A DNA stretch of 64,000 nt from Periplaneta americana (taxonomy: Eukaryota; Arthropoda; Insecta; Blattodea; Blattidae): assembly GCF_040183065.1 (NCBI RefSeq), contig NC_091121.1, positions 37,237,287-37,301,286 of the forward strand, in the 5' to 3' direction. A model generated the notes under the pieces. The model was given only the letters and a program-made list of their open reading frames with translations, searched no databases and was not told the origin of the DNA. The position numbers and the translations under genes were made by a program. The first letter of the stretch is position 1. Every line of letters starts with the position of its first letter. Positions 62,458 through 64,000 of the stretch are shown piece by piece.

Positions 62458-64000
62458 CTAGCCGTACCCGTGCGCTCCGCTGCACCCGTTAGAAATAAAT
62501 ATAAAGTAATTACATAATTAAAATAGGACATTTGATCCAGGGAACATTCGTGTTTGATAGAAGGATAAATTGTTTAATATATTACTTGATTTAAATTATA
62601 TTTAAATAATTAAAATGGAATCATTTTGGTCCACAGAGCACTCATTTAGTGCAATGACAATTCCTTTAACATGTTTCTTAATTTTTATTACATGCATCCA
62701 TAGTTCAATGAACATTGACATCATTTTCATTTAATGTGTATACTTTATTTTACTTGTTATATGTTTCATTGAATTATAGTAATAACTTAATTTTAACTCT
62801 TGTTTTCTACGTATTCAGTAAATGGCGCTTGGCCCACTATGGTTCTGAACCCTTCAAATAACTTAAATAACTTAAATTAAATTAAATTATATATTATATT
62901 ATATTATACTACATTATATTATACTACATTATATTATATTATATTATATTATATTATATTATATTATATTATATTATATTATATTATATTATATTATATA
63001 AAAAGTGTGTTGATAACGGATGTACCCCGATAAGTAAGTTTTCAATTTGTTATGGGGGCTCTTGAATCTCACGAGGAACAAATTTTATTTTACAACAGGT
63101 CAACATAATCTGCATTGCATTTAATGCATATGTATTTTATGTATTTTAGCTCGATGCAATTGAGCATAGTTAAAATTTGGATTATAAAATAATGAAATGC
63201 TAAGCTAACGTATTATTACTGCATACTAAATCAATACACTCTCGTTGGTCGTTAATTCTCTGAGATAAACATTATTTTAAGAAATACAGGAAACGAATAC
63301 ACAGAATAGCCTATCAAGTTTTCTGTGCATAAGAAGCTATTTTAATGTTACCTGTCCTCAATTCACTCAGAAGTTACTGTAATAACATTATAGCATTATG
63401 TCCATACAGAGAAACTACACTTTCCAATGGTGAAATAATAATTATTTATACAAATCGGTTAATTTAGCTTCCGATATTGCTTCATACGAACACAGAAACA
63501 TTTTCTGTAGGCTATCTTTCATAGCTTTCTATTGTTGTTGACCAAGGCCCCTTGTAGACGAAGTCATTTGTTTATTTCATTACACGGCCTTAGATGGCAG
63601 TTATTTTAATTTTAAACTCATTTATCTCATTAAATATCAGTCCTATCAAAATGTTTCAAAGAATAAAACTTATCGGAAATGATTTTTAAAGAAATATTTG
63701 TTATGTAACATTTTTCATAAAAATCAATAATAAGCGAGATATTTCGATTTATTTAATTCAGGCTTCCTTATAACCCCCCTTTTAAATAATGTATTTTGAA
63801 TGCCATATAGCCTATAATTTAAGTTACAACGAACTTAATTTATATTCCAATTTTCATCGAAATCCGTTCAGCCATTATCGCGTGAAAAGATAACAAACAT
63901 ATAGACAGACATACAAACAAAAATTTAAAAAAAGCGATTTTCGGTTTCAGGGTGGTTAATTATATATGTCAGGACCAATTATTTTTGGAAAATCGAAAAT
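62458..64000 (-). mobile_element. Non-autonomous Helitron, copy 2 (runs off window)
   Basis: Minus strand 3' end: GGGTGCAGCGGAGCGCACGG hairpin then GTACGGCTAG at 62458-62467, followed by T. The sequence matches the 42456-43627 Helitron in reverse (GGCGCTTGGCCCACTATGGT, TCGTCTACAAGGGG-type region, AGCGAGATATTTCGATTTAT, CCATTATCGCGTGAAAAG) up to the window edge, about 45 bp short of its 5'-TC. It has an extra ~370 bp (63001-63372) beside the pentamer microsatellite. Same shrunken 25953-type TIR element at about 62700-62870. No Rep/helicase coding. Confidence 0.88.
62880..63000. repeat. (TATAT)n pentanucleotide tract in Helitron 2
   Basis: About 20 units of ATATT with ACATT variants; complement of the 43137 tract but roughly twice as long. 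Confidence 0.95.

Overview
This is a transposable-element graveyard from a large, AT-rich animal nuclear genome, almost certainly an insect and most probably a cockroach or termite (Blattodea). The reasons are the insect-type non-LTR retrotransposon reading frames, several tRNA-derived SINEs with the core GCGTCG(T)AAATAA that I associate from memory with cockroach and termite genomes (Periplaneta-like), many (AAT)n tracts, and a nuclear copy of mitochondrial ND6/ND4 read in the invertebrate mitochondrial code. The species call is inference. I recognise no intact host gene, no functional RNA gene and no complete transposase; almost every open frame is a broken piece of a mobile element or a shadow.

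Layout. 0-7 kb: hAT transposase pseudogene, a small hAT element sitting between two (AAT)n tracts, an RTE-like LINE (called LINE A here) carrying a SINE, then a 52-bp minisatellite split by another LINE A. 7-8.3 kb: a Tc1/mariner-like element of a five-copy family (7091, 20742, 28555, 45439, 54732), followed by a 149-bp MITE. 9.4-12.2 kb: LINE D fragments, one carrying a nested LINE E, a tandem pair of SINEs in its tail, and a second LINE D carrying the mitochondrial insert. 14.7-15.7 kb: a hAT element with perfect 8-bp target duplication. 17.5-20.3 kb: three TIR elements, the first made of six 148-bp tandem repeats. 22-25.7 kb: LINE F, a SINE, an R2-like endonuclease fragment and a foldback element. 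26-29.6 kb: a 1.35-kb element with AATT target duplication, then a three-level nest. 29.6-32.1 kb: a 56-bp satellite array with two insertions. 32.7-34.8 kb: one SINE split by a 1.7-kb PIF/Harbinger-like element. 35-42.3 kb: LINE F, a Jockey-like LINE with a nested LINE B, hAT remnants, AT-rich repeats, LINE D and LINE C. 42.4-43.7 kb: a non-autonomous Helitron inside an (AAAT)n tract. 45.3-50.4 kb: LINE B interrupted by the Tc1-like element, a long-TIR TA element, SINEs and LINE E. 52-55.9 kb: SINE, foldback, a hAT inside a hAT, and a Tc1-like element. 57-64 kb: LINE fragments, microsatellites, LINE A cut by a hAT end, and a second Helitron running off the window.

Nothing here works together as a pathway. 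The interest is in insertion history: exact target duplications allow the relative age of many insertions to be read, most microsatellites are retrotransposon tails, and several features (a tandem-repeat-filled TIR element, a mitochondrial filler in a LINE, two different TA elements in the same TA of two copies of one repeat) deserve a check. LINE letters A-F are local labels used only in this report.
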